Origin: Alphaproteobacteria bacterium
Lineage (GTDB): Bacteria > Pseudomonadota > Alphaproteobacteria > GCA-2731375
Assembly (NCBI GenBank): GCA_016776605.1
Contig: JADHTB010000017.1
Location: 1 to 64,000 of the forward strand
DNA length: 64,000 bases
Direction: 5' to 3'
Of the stretch, positions 25,914-36,366 are shown piece by piece. Position numbers and translations under genes: made by a program. Position 1 is the stretch's first letter. Each line of letters opens with the position of its first letter. A model generated the notes under the pieces. The model saw only the letters and a program-made list of their open reading frames with translations. It was not told where the DNA came from and made no database searches.

Positions 25914-27368
25914 TCAACGGGGCAGGATTGTACTGCCCATCAAGGCCTGATCAACGGCACGGGCGCATTGCCGGCCTTCACGGATCGCCCAGACCACCAA
26001 GGATTGTCCCCGGCGCATATCGCCAGCGGCAAAAACACCCTCCACGGAGGTTTGGTAGTCCAGCGTATCCGCCCTGACATTGCCCCTGTCATCCAAGGCA
26101 ACGCCCAGATCTTCCAGCATCCCGGCCTTGGTCGGATGCACGAAGCCCATGGCGAGCAGCACCAGATCGGCTTTTAACTCGAAGGCGCTATCCGGGACCT
26201 CGTTCATGGTCATGGCCCCCGCGGCGCCCTTGTCCCAACTAACGCGCACCAGTTCCAGCGCTTCGACCTTGCCATTGGCGGCGCGGATATTTTTTGTCAG
26301 CACGGACCAATCCCGTGTACAGCCCTCGTCATGGGAGCTGGACGTACGCAGCTTGGTGGGCCAATTTGGCCAGGTCAGCGCCTTGTCTTCGTGTTCGGGC
26401 GGCTTCGGCATGATCTCCAACTGTGTGACAGACGCCGCGCCCTGGCGGTTGGAGGTGCCGACACAATCCGAGCCGGTATCGCCGCCACCAATGACCACGA
26501 CATGTTTGCCCGTGGCCAGAATTTCAGGGCGGCCCCCGCCATCCAGATCCAGCGATTCCCCGGCCAGGCGCCGGTTCTGCTGGCCCAGGAATTCCATCGC
26601 GAAATGCACGCCGTCCAACTCCCGCCCCGGCACCGGCATATCGCGGGGATGTTCCGCCCCCCCGGTCAGCACCACCGCGTCGAATTTTTCCCTGACTTCC
26701 TCAATTGGGATGGCGCCGCCGATGTGACTGTTGGCGCGAAACTCCACCCCCTCGGCCCGCATCTGCGCCATGCGCCGGTCGATGAATTTCTTTTCCAGCT
26801 TGAAATCGGGAATGCCATAGCGCATCAGGCCGCCGATCCGGGCATTCTTTTCGAACAAAACCACATTATGGCCGGCCCGCGCCAGTTGCTGCGAACAGGC
26901 CATGCCGGCCGGGCCGGAGCCAACCACGGCCACGGTTTTGCCGGTCCGGTGCTTGGCGATGCGGGGCACGATCCAGCCCTCCGCCCAGCCTTTTTCGACA
27001 ATCGACACCTCGATCGTCTTGATGGTCACCGGTTGATCCGTGATGTTCAGGGTGCAGGAAGCCTCGCACGGGGCGGGACAGATGCGGCCGGTGAATTCGG
27101 GAAAGTTATTGGTCGAATGCAGGACCCGCAGCGCCTCGTGCCATTCACCCTGATAGACCAGATCGTTCCATTCCGGAATGATGTTATTGACCGGACAGCC
27201 ATTGTGGCAAAAGGGGATGCCGCAATCCATGCAGCGCGCACCCTGTTGCCTTGCCTCCGGCTCCGACATGGGGATAGTGAATTCGTTATAATTGCGAAGC
27301 CGCTCCGCCGTGGGCTCATACGAAAGGTCCCGACGGGCGATTTCCATAAATCCTGTTGGCTTACCCAT
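25914..27368 (-). CDS. gltD: Glutamate synthase (NADPH) small subunit
   Basis: The 484-residue beta subunit carries the N-terminal cysteine region for [4Fe-4S] clusters ([16 protein letters not shown], then CPAPCEASC). The FAD site is [18 protein letters not shown] (about residue 150) and the NADPH site [12 protein letters not shown]. It takes electrons from NADPH and passes them to the large subunit to make glutamate from glutamine and 2-oxoglutarate. It starts 5 nt after the gltB stop. The length is as expected. The C-terminal [19 protein letters not shown] is the usual second FAD contact. Confidence 0.97.
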   Translation of the reverse strand: MGKPTGFMEIARRDLSYEPTAERLRNYNEFTIPMSEPEARQQGARCMDCGIPFCHNGCPVNNIIPEWNDLVYQGEWHEALRVLHSTNNFPEFTGRICPAPCEASCTLNITDQPVTIKTIEVSIVEKGWAEGWIVPRIAKHRTGKTVAVVGSGPAGMACSQQLARAGHNVVLFEKNARIGGLMRYGIPDFKLEKKFIDRRMAQMRAEGVEFRANSHIGGAIPIEEVREKFDAVVLTGGAEHPRDMPVPGRELDGVHFAMEFLGQQNRRLAGESLDLDGGGRPEILATGKHVVVIGGGDTGSDCVGTSNRQGAASVTQLEIMPKPPEHEDKALTWPNWPTKLRTSSSHDEGCTRDWSVLTKNIRAANGKVEALELVRVSWDKGAAGAMTMNEVPDSAFELKADLVLLAMGFVHPTKAGMLEDLGVALDDRGNVRADTLDYQTSVEGVFAAGDMRRGQSLVVWAIREGRQCARAVDQALMGSTILPR

Positions 27369-27373
27369 ATGAC

Positions 27374-30300
27374 TTACTCACCCCCCACGGCAACGCTGAG
27401 GCCGGCGCGGGATTCATCTGCCACGGCCCGTGACCGGGACTGCATTTCCTGCAAGGCGCGGCGATAATCCACCGGCATCACCTTGACGAAACGTGGCAGA
27501 TAATCGTCCCATTTTTCCAATATCATCGCGGCCCGTTCACTGCCCGTGTAGCGCAGATGGTTCTCGATCAGGCCGAAAAGACGCTGTGCGTCGTGCCGGG
27601 TCATGTCATGCACCAGATCAACCCGGCCATGGGATTCCAAATCACCGCCCTGGTGATCCAGGTATTCCATGACCTGATCCTCGTCCGCAATCGGCTCCAA
27701 CTCCACCATGGCCATGTTGCAGCGTTGCGCGAAATCATGGCTTTCATCCAACACATAGGCGATGCCGCCGCTCATCCCCGCCGCGAAGTTGCGCCCCGTG
27801 GCGCCCAACACGACGACCACGCCGCCCGTCATATATTCGCAGCCATGATCGCCCACGCCTTCGACCACCGCCGTGACACCGGAATTGCGCACGCCAAAGC
27901 GTTCGCCGGCAACGCCACGGAAATAGCATTCTCCGCTAACAGCGCCATACAGCACCGTGTTGCCGATCAGGATATTTTCCTCCGGCGTGAGGCTGGAAAC
28001 CTTGGATGGATAGATGATCAAACGGCCACCCGACAGCCCCTTACCCACATAGTCGTTGGCGTCACCTTCCAACTCGAGAGTGACCCCATGGCTAAGGAAA
28101 GCGCCAAAACTTTGCCCGGCGGTGCCCGTCAGTTTGACATGGATGGCGCCATCGTCCAGGCCCGCCGTGCCGTAGCGTTTGGCGATCCGGCCCGAAAGCA
28201 TGGTTCCGACCGTACGGTTGATGTTGCGGACCGTCAGGTCGATTTTGACCGCCTCGCCACGTTCAATGGCCGGTTCCGACAGAGCGATCAACTGGTGATC
28301 AAGGGCATTTTCCAGGCCGTGGTCCTGTTCCTCGGATTTGCGAATGGCCACGCCCGGGCCCGGTGTCGGCATATGCAGCAGGGGGGCCAGGTCAAGTCCC
28401 TTGGCCTTCCAATGCTGCACGGCGGCCCGAATTTCCAGCCGGTCGCGCTGGCCAATCATTTCGTTGATGCTGCGAAAGCCCATTTTCGCCATCAACTCGC
28501 GGATTTCCTCCGCCAGGAAGGTGAAAAAATTGATCACATGTTCGGGCTGCCCAGGGAACAGCTTGCGCAGTTCCGGGTCCTGGGTCGCTACCCCCACCGG
28601 GCAGGTGTTCAGGTGGCATTTGCGCATCATGATGCAGCCTTGGGAAATCAGCGCCGCCGTGGCGATGCCGAATTCGTCGGCCCCCAACAAGGCGCCGATA
28701 ACCACGTCCCGGCCGGTACGCAAGCCACCGTCGACCTGCACCGCGATACGGCCCCGCAGACCATTCATCACCAGGGTCTGGTGGGTTTCCGCCAGGCCGA
28801 TTTCCCATGGACTGCCGGCGTTCTGGATCGAGGTAATAGGCGAGGCGCCAGTGCCGCCATCAAAGCCCGAGATCGTGACATGATCGGCATGCGCCTTGGA
28901 GACGCCGGCGGCGACCGTGCCGACACCCAGTTCGGAAACCAGCTTGACCGAAATGCGCGCCTCGGGATTGACGTTCTTCAAGTCGTGGATCAATTGCGCC
29001 AGATCCTCGATGGAATAGATGTCATGATGGGGGGGCGGCGAAATCAGGCCCACGCCCGGCGTCGAATGGCGCACCCGGGCGATCCAGTCATCGACCTTAT
29101 AGCCAGGCAATTGCCCGCCCTCGCCGGGCTTGGCGCCCTGGGCCATCTTGATCTGTATGTCCGAGGCGTGCGCCAGATATTCCGCCATTACGCCAAAGCG
29201 GCCCGATGCTACCTGTCTGATGGCCGAGCGCATGCTGTCGCCATTCTTTAGAGGGCGATTGCGTTCCGCTTCCTCGCCACCCTCGCCGCTGTTCGACTTG
29301 CCGCCGATACGGTTCATGGCGATGGCCAGATTGGTATGCGCCTCCCAACTGATGGAGCCAAAGGACATGGCGCCCGTGGCGAAGCGCTTGAAGATCTCGG
29401 TAACCGGTTCGACCTCATCCAGGGGGATGGGTTCGTCGGCCAACTTTAATTCGAACAGACCGCGCAGATTGCTCAGTTTTTCGTCCTGTTCGTTGATGCG
29501 CCGCGCATAAGCCTGATACTTGCCCCGATCATTGGCGCGCACGGCATGCTGCAACAGCGCCACCGTCTCTGGCGTCCAGGCATGTTCTTCGCCGCGTAGG
29601 CGATAGGCCAAATCACCGCCCGCTTTCAAAGTGTCGCGATAGGGCAGGGCGTCGCGATAGGCGAACAGATGCCGACGCACGGTTTCCTCGGCGATTTCGT
29701 CCAGGCCGATGCCGCCAATGGCGCATCTGGTGCCGGTAAAGTGTTGGTCCAGTAGTTCCTGGCTCAACCCCACGGCGTCGAAAATCTGGGCGCCGCAATA
29801 GGATTGATAGGTTGAAATGCCCATTTTCGACATCACCTTCAAGATGCCCTTGGCGACCGCCTTGATATAGCGGTGATGCAATTCGCTTTCGTCCAGGTCT
29901 TCCGGCAATTTCGGCCGCAGCCCCGACAGGGTGTCAAAGGCCAGATAGGGATTGATCGCCTCGGCACCGTAACCGGCCAGCAGGCAGAAATCGTGCACCC
30001 GCCGGGCCTCGCCCGTCTCTACCACCAGGCCCACTTCCGTGCGCAGGCCGGCGCGGATCAGGTGATGATGCACACTGGCCGTGGCCAGCAGAATGGGAAT
30101 AGCGACCCGGTCCGCATCAACGCCCCGGTCCGACAGGATCAGAATGTTGTAGGTGGGTCTTTCCACAACCTCCTCGGCCAACTGGCAGAGTTCCTCCACG
30201 GCCCGGGCCATGCCCCCGGCGCCTTCCGAGACTAGATAGGTAACATCCAGGGTATAGGTGCGGAAGGCACGGTCAACCTGGTTCTCGACCCGGCGAACCC

Positions 30301-32047
30301 GTTCCAGATCCATGTTGGTCAGGATGGGTTGCCGTACCTCGAGGCGTCTTTTCGTACCCGCGTCGTCTGGATCCAGCAGGTTGGGCCGGGGACCGATCAG
30401 CGAAACCAGGGACATCACCAGCTCTTCACGGGTCGAGTCGATGGGCGGATTGGTGACCTGGGCAAAACATTGCTTGAAATAATCGGACAGCCGCTTGGGT
30501 TGGTCCGAAAGCACGGCCAGGGGAATGTCCATGCCCATGGAGCCGATCGGATCCTGTCCTGTCAGGGCCATGGGCGTCAGAAAGAATTTGGTATCTTCCT
30601 GGGTGTAGCCAAAAGCCTGCTGGCGGTCCAGCAAGGTACGGGCATCGGGTGCCATGGGGCCAACTTCATCGGGCAGGTCCTCTAGCTGGATTTGGGTCTC
30701 ATCCAGCCATTTCTGATAGGGCTTGGCCTGGGCCAGAGACGCCTTGATCTCTTCGTCGCCGATGATGCGGCCTTCTTCCAGATCGATCAGGAACATTTTG
30801 CCCGGTTGCAGGCGCCATTTCCGCACGATCTTTTCTTCCGGTATATCCAGCACGCCGACTTCCGATGCCATGATCACCAGATCGTCGTCGGTGACAACAT
30901 AACGGGCCGGCCGCAGGCCGTTGCGGTCCAGGGTGGCACCGATCTGCCGGCCATCCGTAAAGGGAATGGCCGCGGGGCCGTCCCACGGCTCCATCAGGCT
31001 GGCATGATATTCGTAAAAGGCGCGACGGTCGGCATCCATCAAGGCGTTGTCGTTCCAGGCCTCGGGGATCATCATCATCATCGCGTGAGACAAGGAATAG
31101 CCGCCCGCGATCAGCAATTCGAAGGCGTTGTCGTAGGTCGCAGAATCCGAAGAGCCATCGCCGATCAACGGCCACAGTTTTGCCAGATCATCGCCCAGGA
31201 CCGCGGACTTCATGGAATGACGCCGGGCCGCCATCCAGTTGATGTTGCCGCGCACCGTGTTGATTTCACCGTTGTGGCACAAATAGCGGAAGGGCTGCGC
31301 CAGACGCCAGGAGGGGAAAGTGTTGGTGGAAAAGCGCTGATGCACCAGGGCCAGGGCGGATTCCGCACGCTCATCCCGCAGATCACGGTAATAGGTCGAC
31401 AGATTGCCCGACAGCACCATGCCTTTATAGACGATGGTCCGGCTGGACATTGACGCGACATAGAAGCCATCGGCGGCCTCGGCCGCGCTTTGCCAGACCA
31501 CCCGGTGGACCTGCTTGCGGATAACGAACAGCTTTCGTTCGAAAGCATCCTGATCGGCGGTATGGGGGCCGCGGCCAACGAAGAATTGCCGGATCAGCGG
31601 CTCGTCCGGCTTAACGCTTTCGCCCAGGCAGGAATTATCCACGGGCACATCGCGCCAGCCCAGACAGATTTGGCCTTCATCGGCCGTGACTTTTTCGATC
31701 GCCGCGACACATCGTGCCGCCGTTGCCTCGTGGCGGGGCAGAAATAACATGGCGACGGCATAATCACCGGCGGCAGGCAGCGTGATGCCGCCACCGCCAT
31801 CACCGGCGCATTCCTCGCGCAGCAACCGGTCGGGAATTTGCAGCAGGATTCCGGCACCGTCACCGGCCAGCGGGTCAGCGCCAACCGCGCCCCGATGGTC
31901 CAGATTGACCAGTATCTGTAGCCCCTGACGAATAATCTCGTGGCTTTTTCGGTTTTTGATGTTCGCTATAAAACCAACGCCGCAATTTTCGTGCTCGTTT
32001 TCCGGGGTGTATAAGCCTTGCGGCTTGGGCAAGCCCCTAACATTCAT
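27374..32047 (-). CDS. gltB: Glutamate synthase (NADPH) large subunit
   Basis: The 1557-residue alpha subunit begins with a short propeptide; Cys22 in ENCGVGF would become the N-terminal nucleophile of the glutaminase domain after processing. The FMN-binding synthase domain includes [12 protein letters not shown]. The [3Fe-4S] motif [12 protein letters not shown] (Cx5Cx4C) lies near 1144, and the C-terminal beta-helix domain has repeated glycine-rich turns such as GGVVVVLG. The enzyme carries glutamine-derived ammonia through an internal channel to 2-oxoglutarate. gltB precedes gltD, the common alphaproteobacterial order. Upstream lies the 415-nt gap that should hold its promoter. Confidence 0.97.
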   Translation of the reverse strand: MNVRGLPKPQGLYTPENEHENCGVGFIANIKNRKSHEIIRQGLQILVNLDHRGAVGADPLAGDGAGILLQIPDRLLREECAGDGGGGITLPAAGDYAVAMLFLPRHEATAARCVAAIEKVTADEGQICLGWRDVPVDNSCLGESVKPDEPLIRQFFVGRGPHTADQDAFERKLFVIRKQVHRVVWQSAAEAADGFYVASMSSRTIVYKGMVLSGNLSTYYRDLRDERAESALALVHQRFSTNTFPSWRLAQPFRYLCHNGEINTVRGNINWMAARRHSMKSAVLGDDLAKLWPLIGDGSSDSATYDNAFELLIAGGYSLSHAMMMMIPEAWNDNALMDADRRAFYEYHASLMEPWDGPAAIPFTDGRQIGATLDRNGLRPARYVVTDDDLVIMASEVGVLDIPEEKIVRKWRLQPGKMFLIDLEEGRIIGDEEIKASLAQAKPYQKWLDETQIQLEDLPDEVGPMAPDARTLLDRQQAFGYTQEDTKFFLTPMALTGQDPIGSMGMDIPLAVLSDQPKRLSDYFKQCFAQVTNPPIDSTREELVMSLVSLIGPRPNLLDPDDAGTKRRLEVRQPILTNMDLERVRRVENQVDRAFRTYTLDVTYLVSEGAGGMARAVEELCQLAEEVVERPTYNILILSDRGVDADRVAIPILLATASVHHHLIRAGLRTEVGLVVETGEARRVHDFCLLAGYGAEAINPYLAFDTLSGLRPKLPEDLDESELHHRYIKAVAKGILKVMSKMGISTYQSYCGAQIFDAVGLSQELLDQHFTGTRCAIGGIGLDEIAEETVRRHLFAYRDALPYRDTLKAGGDLAYRLRGEEHAWTPETVALLQHAVRANDRGKYQAYARRINEQDEKLSNLRGLFELKLADEPIPLDEVEPVTEIFKRFATGAMSFGSISWEAHTNLAIAMNRIGGKSNSGEGGEEAERNRPLKNGDSMRSAIRQVASGRFGVMAEYLAHASDIQIKMAQGAKPGEGGQLPGYKVDDWIARVRHSTPGVGLISPPPHHDIYSIEDLAQLIHDLKNVNPEARISVKLVSELGVGTVAAGVSKAHADHVTISGFDGGTGASPITSIQNAGSPWEIGLAETHQTLVMNGLRGRIAVQVDGGLRTGRDVVIGALLGADEFGIATAALISQGCIMMRKCHLNTCPVGVATQDPELRKLFPGQPEHVINFFTFLAEEIRELMAKMGFRSINEMIGQRDRLEIRAAVQHWKAKGLDLAPLLHMPTPGPGVAIRKSEEQDHGLENALDHQLIALSEPAIERGEAVKIDLTVRNINRTVGTMLSGRIAKRYGTAGLDDGAIHVKLTGTAGQSFGAFLSHGVTLELEGDANDYVGKGLSGGRLIIYPSKVSSLTPEENILIGNTVLYGAVSGECYFRGVAGERFGVRNSGVTAVVEGVGDHGCEYMTGGVVVVLGATGRNFAAGMSGGIAYVLDESHDFAQRCNMAMVELEPIADEDQVMEYLDHQGGDLESHGRVDLVHDMTRHDAQRLFGLIENHLRYTGSERAAMILEKWDDYLPRFVKVMPVDYRRALQEMQSRSRAVADESRAGLSVAVGGE

Positions 32048-32462
32048 ATTGTCACTTCCTAATTACCTATTGATCCCAATACGCCGGTCGCTATCCGGTC
32101 GCCACTTTTACGTCACAAACTTCACAGCAGCGTTGGCTCTGGGTGAGCCACCTCCACGCGCTTCATCGTCAATTACGCCCGCCCGGTCAAGCCCCGACCA
32201 GCCTCACACCCAGCCTCACATCCAGCAACTGGATAATATAGCACGAATTTCCCAAAGTCGTGAATCGTAGCCTCGTGGCGACGCTTGCGTTCACGATTAA
32301 ATTCATTATGTATGGCGTATTACCATTTAAAGATGTATTGCGAAGATAAATGTACGCTATTTTGTCATTGCATTACAGTCATTCAATCATAAGGCGCGAC
32401 CAGCCGTTGCCTCGCATTTGCATCACAGGGGCGCCAACCACCAATTCCCAGGGTATTCTGGC
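32048..32462. other. Intergenic region upstream of gltB, no gene seen
   Basis: This 415-nt gap is less GC-rich than its surroundings, with stop codons in all frames and no tRNA-like cloverleaf. On the minus strand a possible promoter for gltB reads TTCACG (32264-32259), 18 nt, TATATT (32240-32235), giving a leader of about 190 nt. A 7-bp inverted repeat TCGTGAA (32258-32264) / TTCACGA (32290-32296) overlaps the -35 element and could be an operator. The rest, including the stretch beside 32463, shows nothing definite. Confidence 0.5.
32235..32264 (-). promoter_or_regulatory. Candidate gltB promoter
   Basis: TTCACG and TATATT on the minus strand with an 18-nt spacer, about 190 nt before the gltB start. 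Four of six and five of six positions match the sigma-70 consensus. It is the best match I found in the gap, by eye only. Confidence 0.3.
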
Positions 32463-33566
32463 TTAAGGTTGCTTTGCCGGCAATAGGGGAAATGCACTTA
32501 AGACATGGGGCGGATCAACCGCCGGGGCAGCGGTCAGATGCGCCGGCGATAATTCGGCCAGGGACGTCAGCCCCATCAGGCCCATGGCGATCTGCATCTC
32601 TTCCGCCAACAGATCAATGGCCCTGACCAGACCTTCTTCACCCGCCGCGCCCAGGCCCATGGCGGTCAGGCGGCCCAGAGCCACCACGTCGGCACCCAGC
32701 GCCAGCGCCTTGATGATATCGGTGCCGCGCAAAAAACCGCCATCGACGATCACCGCCGCCCGGCCATCCATGGCGGCGACGATTTCCGGCAACACCGCGG
32801 TGCTGCCCTGCGCCTGATCCAACTGCCGGCCGCCGTGGTTGGAAACCCAGACGCCATCGACGCCCAGATCACAGGCCATGGCCGCATCCTCCGCCGTCAT
32901 GATGCCCTTTAACAGCAACGGTATGTCGTGAAGCCGTTTAAAACGTTCCACATCTTTCCAGTTCAAGGCGGCCTGATGGTCCTGTCCGCCGGCGGTCTTT
33001 CGCCAAGGTTTGACAAACCGGTTGACGATATCCCGCTCCCGCCGGGAATAGACGGCGACATCGACCGTCAGGCAAAAGGCGGTATAGCCGGCCGCTTGGG
33101 CCCGTTGTACATGATCGTCAACCCAGGCCTCGTCGCCGCGCACATACAGTTGGAATATTTTCGGTCCCGCCGCCGCCGCCGCCGTGGCTTCCAGTCCCGG
33201 TGCCGAAACCGAGCTTAGTGTTGTCAACATGCCGTGCCGGGCCGCCGCCCGGGCCGCCGCCGCGCCGCCCTCCGCATCAAAGGATTCCAACGAGCCGATG
33301 GGCGCGAAACTAAGGGGCAGTTCCAGATCGACGCCCAGAAATTTGCTGGAAATATCGATCTTGCGGACGTCGCGCAACATGCGCGGCCGCAGCGCCAGCA
33401 TATCCAGGGCCAGGCGGTTGCGCTTGGCCGTGGTCTCGGTCTCTGTCGCGCCGAGCATATAGTCCCAGATGTTGCGCGGCAGGCGGGCCCGTGCCTCCGC
33501 CGCGATTTCGTGCAGGGCCTGAAAGCGTCCAATGGTGGCGGGTTTGCTGCGGTCGTCTCTAAACAA
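32463..33566 (-). CDS. FMN-dependent alpha-hydroxy-acid oxidising enzyme
   Basis: The 367-residue TIM-barrel protein is of the lactate/glycolate/mandelate oxidase-dehydrogenase family. It has PIGSLESFDAEGG near the FMN site, KGIMTAEDA with the FMN lysine, and the active-site SNHGGRQLD near 235 with the catalytic histidine and arginine. It would oxidise a 2-hydroxyacid to a 2-oxoacid. The frame is open to 33713, but no ATG fits. TTG 33566 is chosen because GGAG lies 8 nt upstream (inside the end of the previous gene) and the length then matches the family. It ends an operon cupin - NTF2-like - oxidase. Confidence 0.88.
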   Translation of the reverse strand: MFRDDRSKPATIGRFQALHEIAAEARARLPRNIWDYMLGATETETTAKRNRLALDMLALRPRMLRDVRKIDISSKFLGVDLELPLSFAPIGSLESFDAEGGAAAARAAARHGMLTTLSSVSAPGLEATAAAAAGPKIFQLYVRGDEAWVDDHVQRAQAAGYTAFCLTVDVAVYSRRERDIVNRFVKPWRKTAGGQDHQAALNWKDVERFKRLHDIPLLLKGIMTAEDAAMACDLGVDGVWVSNHGGRQLDQAQGSTAVLPEIVAAMDGRAAVIVDGGFLRGTDIIKALALGADVVALGRLTAMGLGAAGEEGLVRAIDLLAEEMQIAMGLMGLTSLAELSPAHLTAAPAVDPPHVLSAFPLLPAKQP

Positions 33567-33568
33567 GG

Positions 33569-33979
33569 CTAGGTCTCCATCATATTCAATTGTAAGACCT
33601 TGGCCTTGGCATAGGTCAGTTTGGTGGTAATTTTTCCCGCATTGTTGAAATGCAGAATATCCAGGCCCCGCCAACCGGCCCGCCCACGCTTGGTATCGAA
33701 GGAGCAAAGCCAACGGATCATGGTTTTGCCCTGGCCTGGGTCAATGAATAAATCCTCCGCCGCGAAGTGCATGGCGCCATACTCCCCATCGAACTGCGGT
33801 TGAAAAGCCGCACGGATCGCGGCCAGCCCCTCGGCCACCGCGCCGTCGTGCTGATCGTAGACCGCCCCCTCGTCGGCGAAATACGACATCATGGCGTCCA
33901 GATCATTATCGTTGAAGGTTTCCGTGAAGGCGCGGGTCAATTGTTCCAACGCCGCGCGGTCCAGGCCCTTGTCATTCAT
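33569..33979 (-). CDS. NTF2-like / SnoaL-fold protein
   Basis: This 136-residue protein has the cone-shaped NTF2-like pattern: an N-terminal helix (LEQLTRAFTETFNDNDLDAMMSYFADEGAVYD), a second short helix (EGLAAIRAAF) and then the alternating beta-strands of the sheet. Such proteins are small-molecule isomerases, hydrolases or binding proteins; no catalytic pair can be assigned. It is 12 nt downstream of the cupin gene and its last codons contain the ribosome site for the hydroxyacid oxidase gene, so the three are cotranscribed. Confidence 0.8.
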   Translation of the reverse strand: MNDKGLDRAALEQLTRAFTETFNDNDLDAMMSYFADEGAVYDQHDGAVAEGLAAIRAAFQPQFDGEYGAMHFAAEDLFIDPGQGKTMIRWLCSFDTKRGRAGWRGLDILHFNNAGKITTKLTYAKAKVLQLNMMET

Positions 33980-33991
33980 CGCCTTATCTCC

Positions 33992-34297
33992 CTAATCGTA
34001 GCCGAACAGCCAGCGCGAGGTGCCGTGGTGAATATTGCAGACCGAATGCAGGGCGCCGGCGGGAATAAAGACTTCGTCGCCCGGCCCCATTTCCACCCGC
34101 AACTCGCCCACGGTCATTTCCAGCCGGCCCTCGACCACCGTCACTAATTCGTTGGTGGCATGGGTAAAGTCCAGCCATTGCTGCCCCGGCGGATCGACGA
34201 ACAGGTTGCAGCTATAGCCGCGTTTTTGCCAATCGGCGGCAACCATGTCGCCATTGACCGGGGCCGTGAATTTACCTTGTTGTAGAAGTTCCGTCAT
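33992..34297 (-). CDS. Small single-domain cupin
   Basis: The 101-residue beta-barrel protein has a cupin core: THATNELVTVVEGRLEM forms motif 1 with only part of the usual metal ligands, and GDEVFIPAGALHSVCNI forms motif 2 with its histidine. Cupins of this size bind or modify small metabolites or control degradation pathways. It is the first gene of the minus-strand operon with the NTF2-like and hydroxyacid oxidase genes, divergent from the amidohydrolase at 34421 across 123 nt. Function is not assigned. Confidence 0.8.
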   Translation of the reverse strand: MTELLQQGKFTAPVNGDMVAADWQKRGYSCNLFVDPPGQQWLDFTHATNELVTVVEGRLEMTVGELRVEMGPGDEVFIPAGALHSVCNIHHGTSRWLFGYD

Positions 34298-34420
34298 GGC
34301 ACGTCCTCCCGCCCGCCGGACGCAATGTACGCAGCCGCTTTCCGGGGCGCCAGAACTTTCCTGCTTGACCGCCCCCCCAATGTCGAGAAACTTAGGCGGG
34401 GTTTATTTTGGGAGGGAACG

Positions 34421-35656
34421 ATGGCACTGACGGTTTTGAGCAACGGCCTGCTTTTCGATGGGCAGTCGCCCGACTTAAAGGACGGCACCCATGTGGTGAT
34501 CGAGGGCGACCGTATCAAAGAGGTCCTCCACGGCGGCGCCGTCCCAAAAGGCGACCGGGTGATCGACCTGGGCGGACGGGTGTTGATGCCGGGGCTGATC
34601 GATGCCCATGTGCATCTGATCGCCACCACGGCGGATCTGGGCAGCATCGGCAACGATCCCGCTTCGTTGACCGCCATGCGCGCCGGCCGCATTGCCGAGG
34701 GCATGTTGCGGCGCGGCTTTACCACCGTGCGGGATGCCGGCGGCGCCGACTGGGGCATGGCCATGGCAATCGAGGAAGGCCTGATCGCCGGCCCGCGTCT
34801 GTTCTATTCCGGCCGGGTGTTGAGCCAGACGGGGGGCCACGGCGATTCCCGGCCCCGGGTCTATGACTGGCAGGGCTGCCAATGCTGCCTGCCCAGCGCG
34901 CAGTTCACCGCCATCGCCGATGGCGTGGACGAGGTGCGCAAGGCGGCGCGCACGGAACTGCGCCGGGGCGCGACACAGATCAAGATCATGGCTTCGGGCG
35001 GCGTGGCCTCGCCCACCGATCCAATCTGGAACCTGCAATATTCCGAAGACGAGATCGCGGCCGCGGTGTGGGAAGCGACATCGTGGCGCACCTACGTCAT
35101 GGCGCATGCCTATACGCCCGAGGCCATCGCGCGTTGTGTGCGCCTGGGCGTGCGTTCCATCGAACATGGCAATCTGATCGACCGGCCCACCCTGGAACTG
35201 ATGCTGGAAAAGGATGCCTGGCTGGTACCCACCCTGGTAACCTACAATTCCCTGCACAAATATGGTGCCGATTATGGTCTGCCCGCCGTCAGCATTGCCA
35301 AGGTTGACGACGTGCGGGTGCAGGGCCTGGAAGCCCTGGCCATGGCCTTTGAGGCGGGCGTCAACATCGGCCTTGGCACCGACCTGTTGGGCGGTATGCA
35401 CAAGGATCAATCGAACGAGTTCACCATCCGGGCCCAGGTAATGCCGGCCCTGGACGTGCTGCGTTCCGCCACCTCGGCCAATGCCCGCCTGTTGAACCAG
35501 GAGGGCCAACTGGGCATGGTGGCGCCCGGCGCCTTGGCCGATCTGATCGCCGTCGATGGCAATCCCCTGGACGATATTTCCTGCCTGGACGGCCAGGGCG
35601 AGGCCATCGCGCTGATCCTAAAGGGCGGCGTTTCCTTCAAGAATACCCTGGCCTGA
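34421..35656 (+). CDS. Amidohydrolase (imidazolonepropionase / prolidase-like)
   Basis: The 411-residue enzyme of the amidohydrolase superfamily has the N-terminal metal motif GLIDAHVHLI (HxH). The bridging lysine region is TQIKIMASGG, further metal histidines lie in MAHAYTP and SIEHGNLID, and the aspartate is in GLGTDLLGG. It resembles the subgroup that cleaves Xaa-Pro or cyclic amide bonds; the substrate is not known. The frame is open upstream to 34325, but ATG 34421 follows GGGAGGGAACG and begins at the family N-terminus. It diverges from the cupin operon and may act in the same catabolic route. Confidence 0.88.
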   Translation: MALTVLSNGLLFDGQSPDLKDGTHVVIEGDRIKEVLHGGAVPKGDRVIDLGGRVLMPGLIDAHVHLIATTADLGSIGNDPASLTAMRAGRIAEGMLRRGFTTVRDAGGADWGMAMAIEEGLIAGPRLFYSGRVLSQTGGHGDSRPRVYDWQGCQCCLPSAQFTAIADGVDEVRKAARTELRRGATQIKIMASGGVASPTDPIWNLQYSEDEIAAAVWEATSWRTYVMAHAYTPEAIARCVRLGVRSIEHGNLIDRPTLELMLEKDAWLVPTLVTYNSLHKYGADYGLPAVSIAKVDDVRVQGLEALAMAFEAGVNIGLGTDLLGGMHKDQSNEFTIRAQVMPALDVLRSATSANARLLNQEGQLGMVAPGALADLIAVDGNPLDDISCLDGQGEAIALILKGGVSFKNTLA

Positions 35657-35700
35657 TATTCATCCGGGCCACGGGCCTGGATATGGGGTAATCATCCGCC

Positions 35701-36366
35701 ATGATAGAGCCCGAAGCCCAGGTCTGCCCGCTTTGCGGTGGCACGCACATCGACCCTTACCATGCCGGCAAGGCGCGCGATTATTTGCATTGCGCGACCT
35801 GCGATCTGGTGTTCGTCCCAAGCTACCAGCATCTCTCAGATAGAGAGGAAAAGGCCTATTACGATCTGCACGACAACCAACCCGATGACCCCGGTTACCG
35901 GCGTTTCCTCGACCGGCTGTTCACACCACTGCTGCAACGCCTGACGCCGAACGCCCAGGGCCTCGACTTTGGCAGCGGCCCCGGCCCGACCCTGTCAAAA
36001 ATGTTCGAGGCGGCGGGCCATCCCGTTGCCTTGTACGATCCCTATTACGCCCCTGATAAAGCCGTGCTGTCCGCCGCCTACGATTTCATTACCTTGAGCG
36101 AGGTCGCCGAACATTTGGCCCAGCCGGGCACGGAACTGGATCGCCTGTGGGCCCGCCTGGCCCCCGGCGGCTGGCTGGGCATCATGACCAAACGGGTCCG
36201 CGACCAGACGGCATTCAAGACCTGGCACTACATCACTGACCCGACCCACATCGCCTTCTTTTCGGAGGCGACCTTCCAGTGGCTGGCCGGGCGCTGGTCA
36301 GCCATGGGGACGCCCGCAGCCCTGGTCATCGCGGGCAACGATGTGGTGTTGATCGGCAAGAGCTAG
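35701..36366 (+). CDS. Class I SAM-dependent methyltransferase with N-terminal zinc ribbon
   Basis: The 221-residue protein begins with a CPLCGG...CATC zinc-ribbon-like motif (residues about 8-33), followed by a class I methyltransferase core with the SAM loop LDFGSGPGPTLSKMF (about residue 90) and LSEVAEHL. The substrate is unknown. Its TAG stop shares the palindrome CTAG (36363-36366) with the TAG stop of the convergent CoA-transferase gene, so the two genes end in each other. It lies 44 nt downstream of the amidohydrolase on the same strand. Confidence 0.85.
   Translation: MIEPEAQVCPLCGGTHIDPYHAGKARDYLHCATCDLVFVPSYQHLSDREEKAYYDLHDNQPDDPGYRRFLDRLFTPLLQRLTPNAQGLDFGSGPGPTLSKMFEAAGHPVALYDPYYAPDKAVLSAAYDFITLSEVAEHLAQPGTELDRLWARLAPGGWLGIMTKRVRDQTAFKTWHYITDPTHIAFFSEATFQWLAGRWSAMGTPAALVIAGNDVVLIGKS

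Noticed and set aside
26331..27467. A 378-codon plus-strand frame opposite gltD
   Set aside because: Antisense to a conserved gene, with no family-like sequence.
27557..29251. A 564-codon open frame antisense to gltB
   Set aside because: It is the mirror of a conserved GC-rich gene; its sequence is biased toward H, Q, R and G and shows no domain. Long antisense frames are expected at this GC content.
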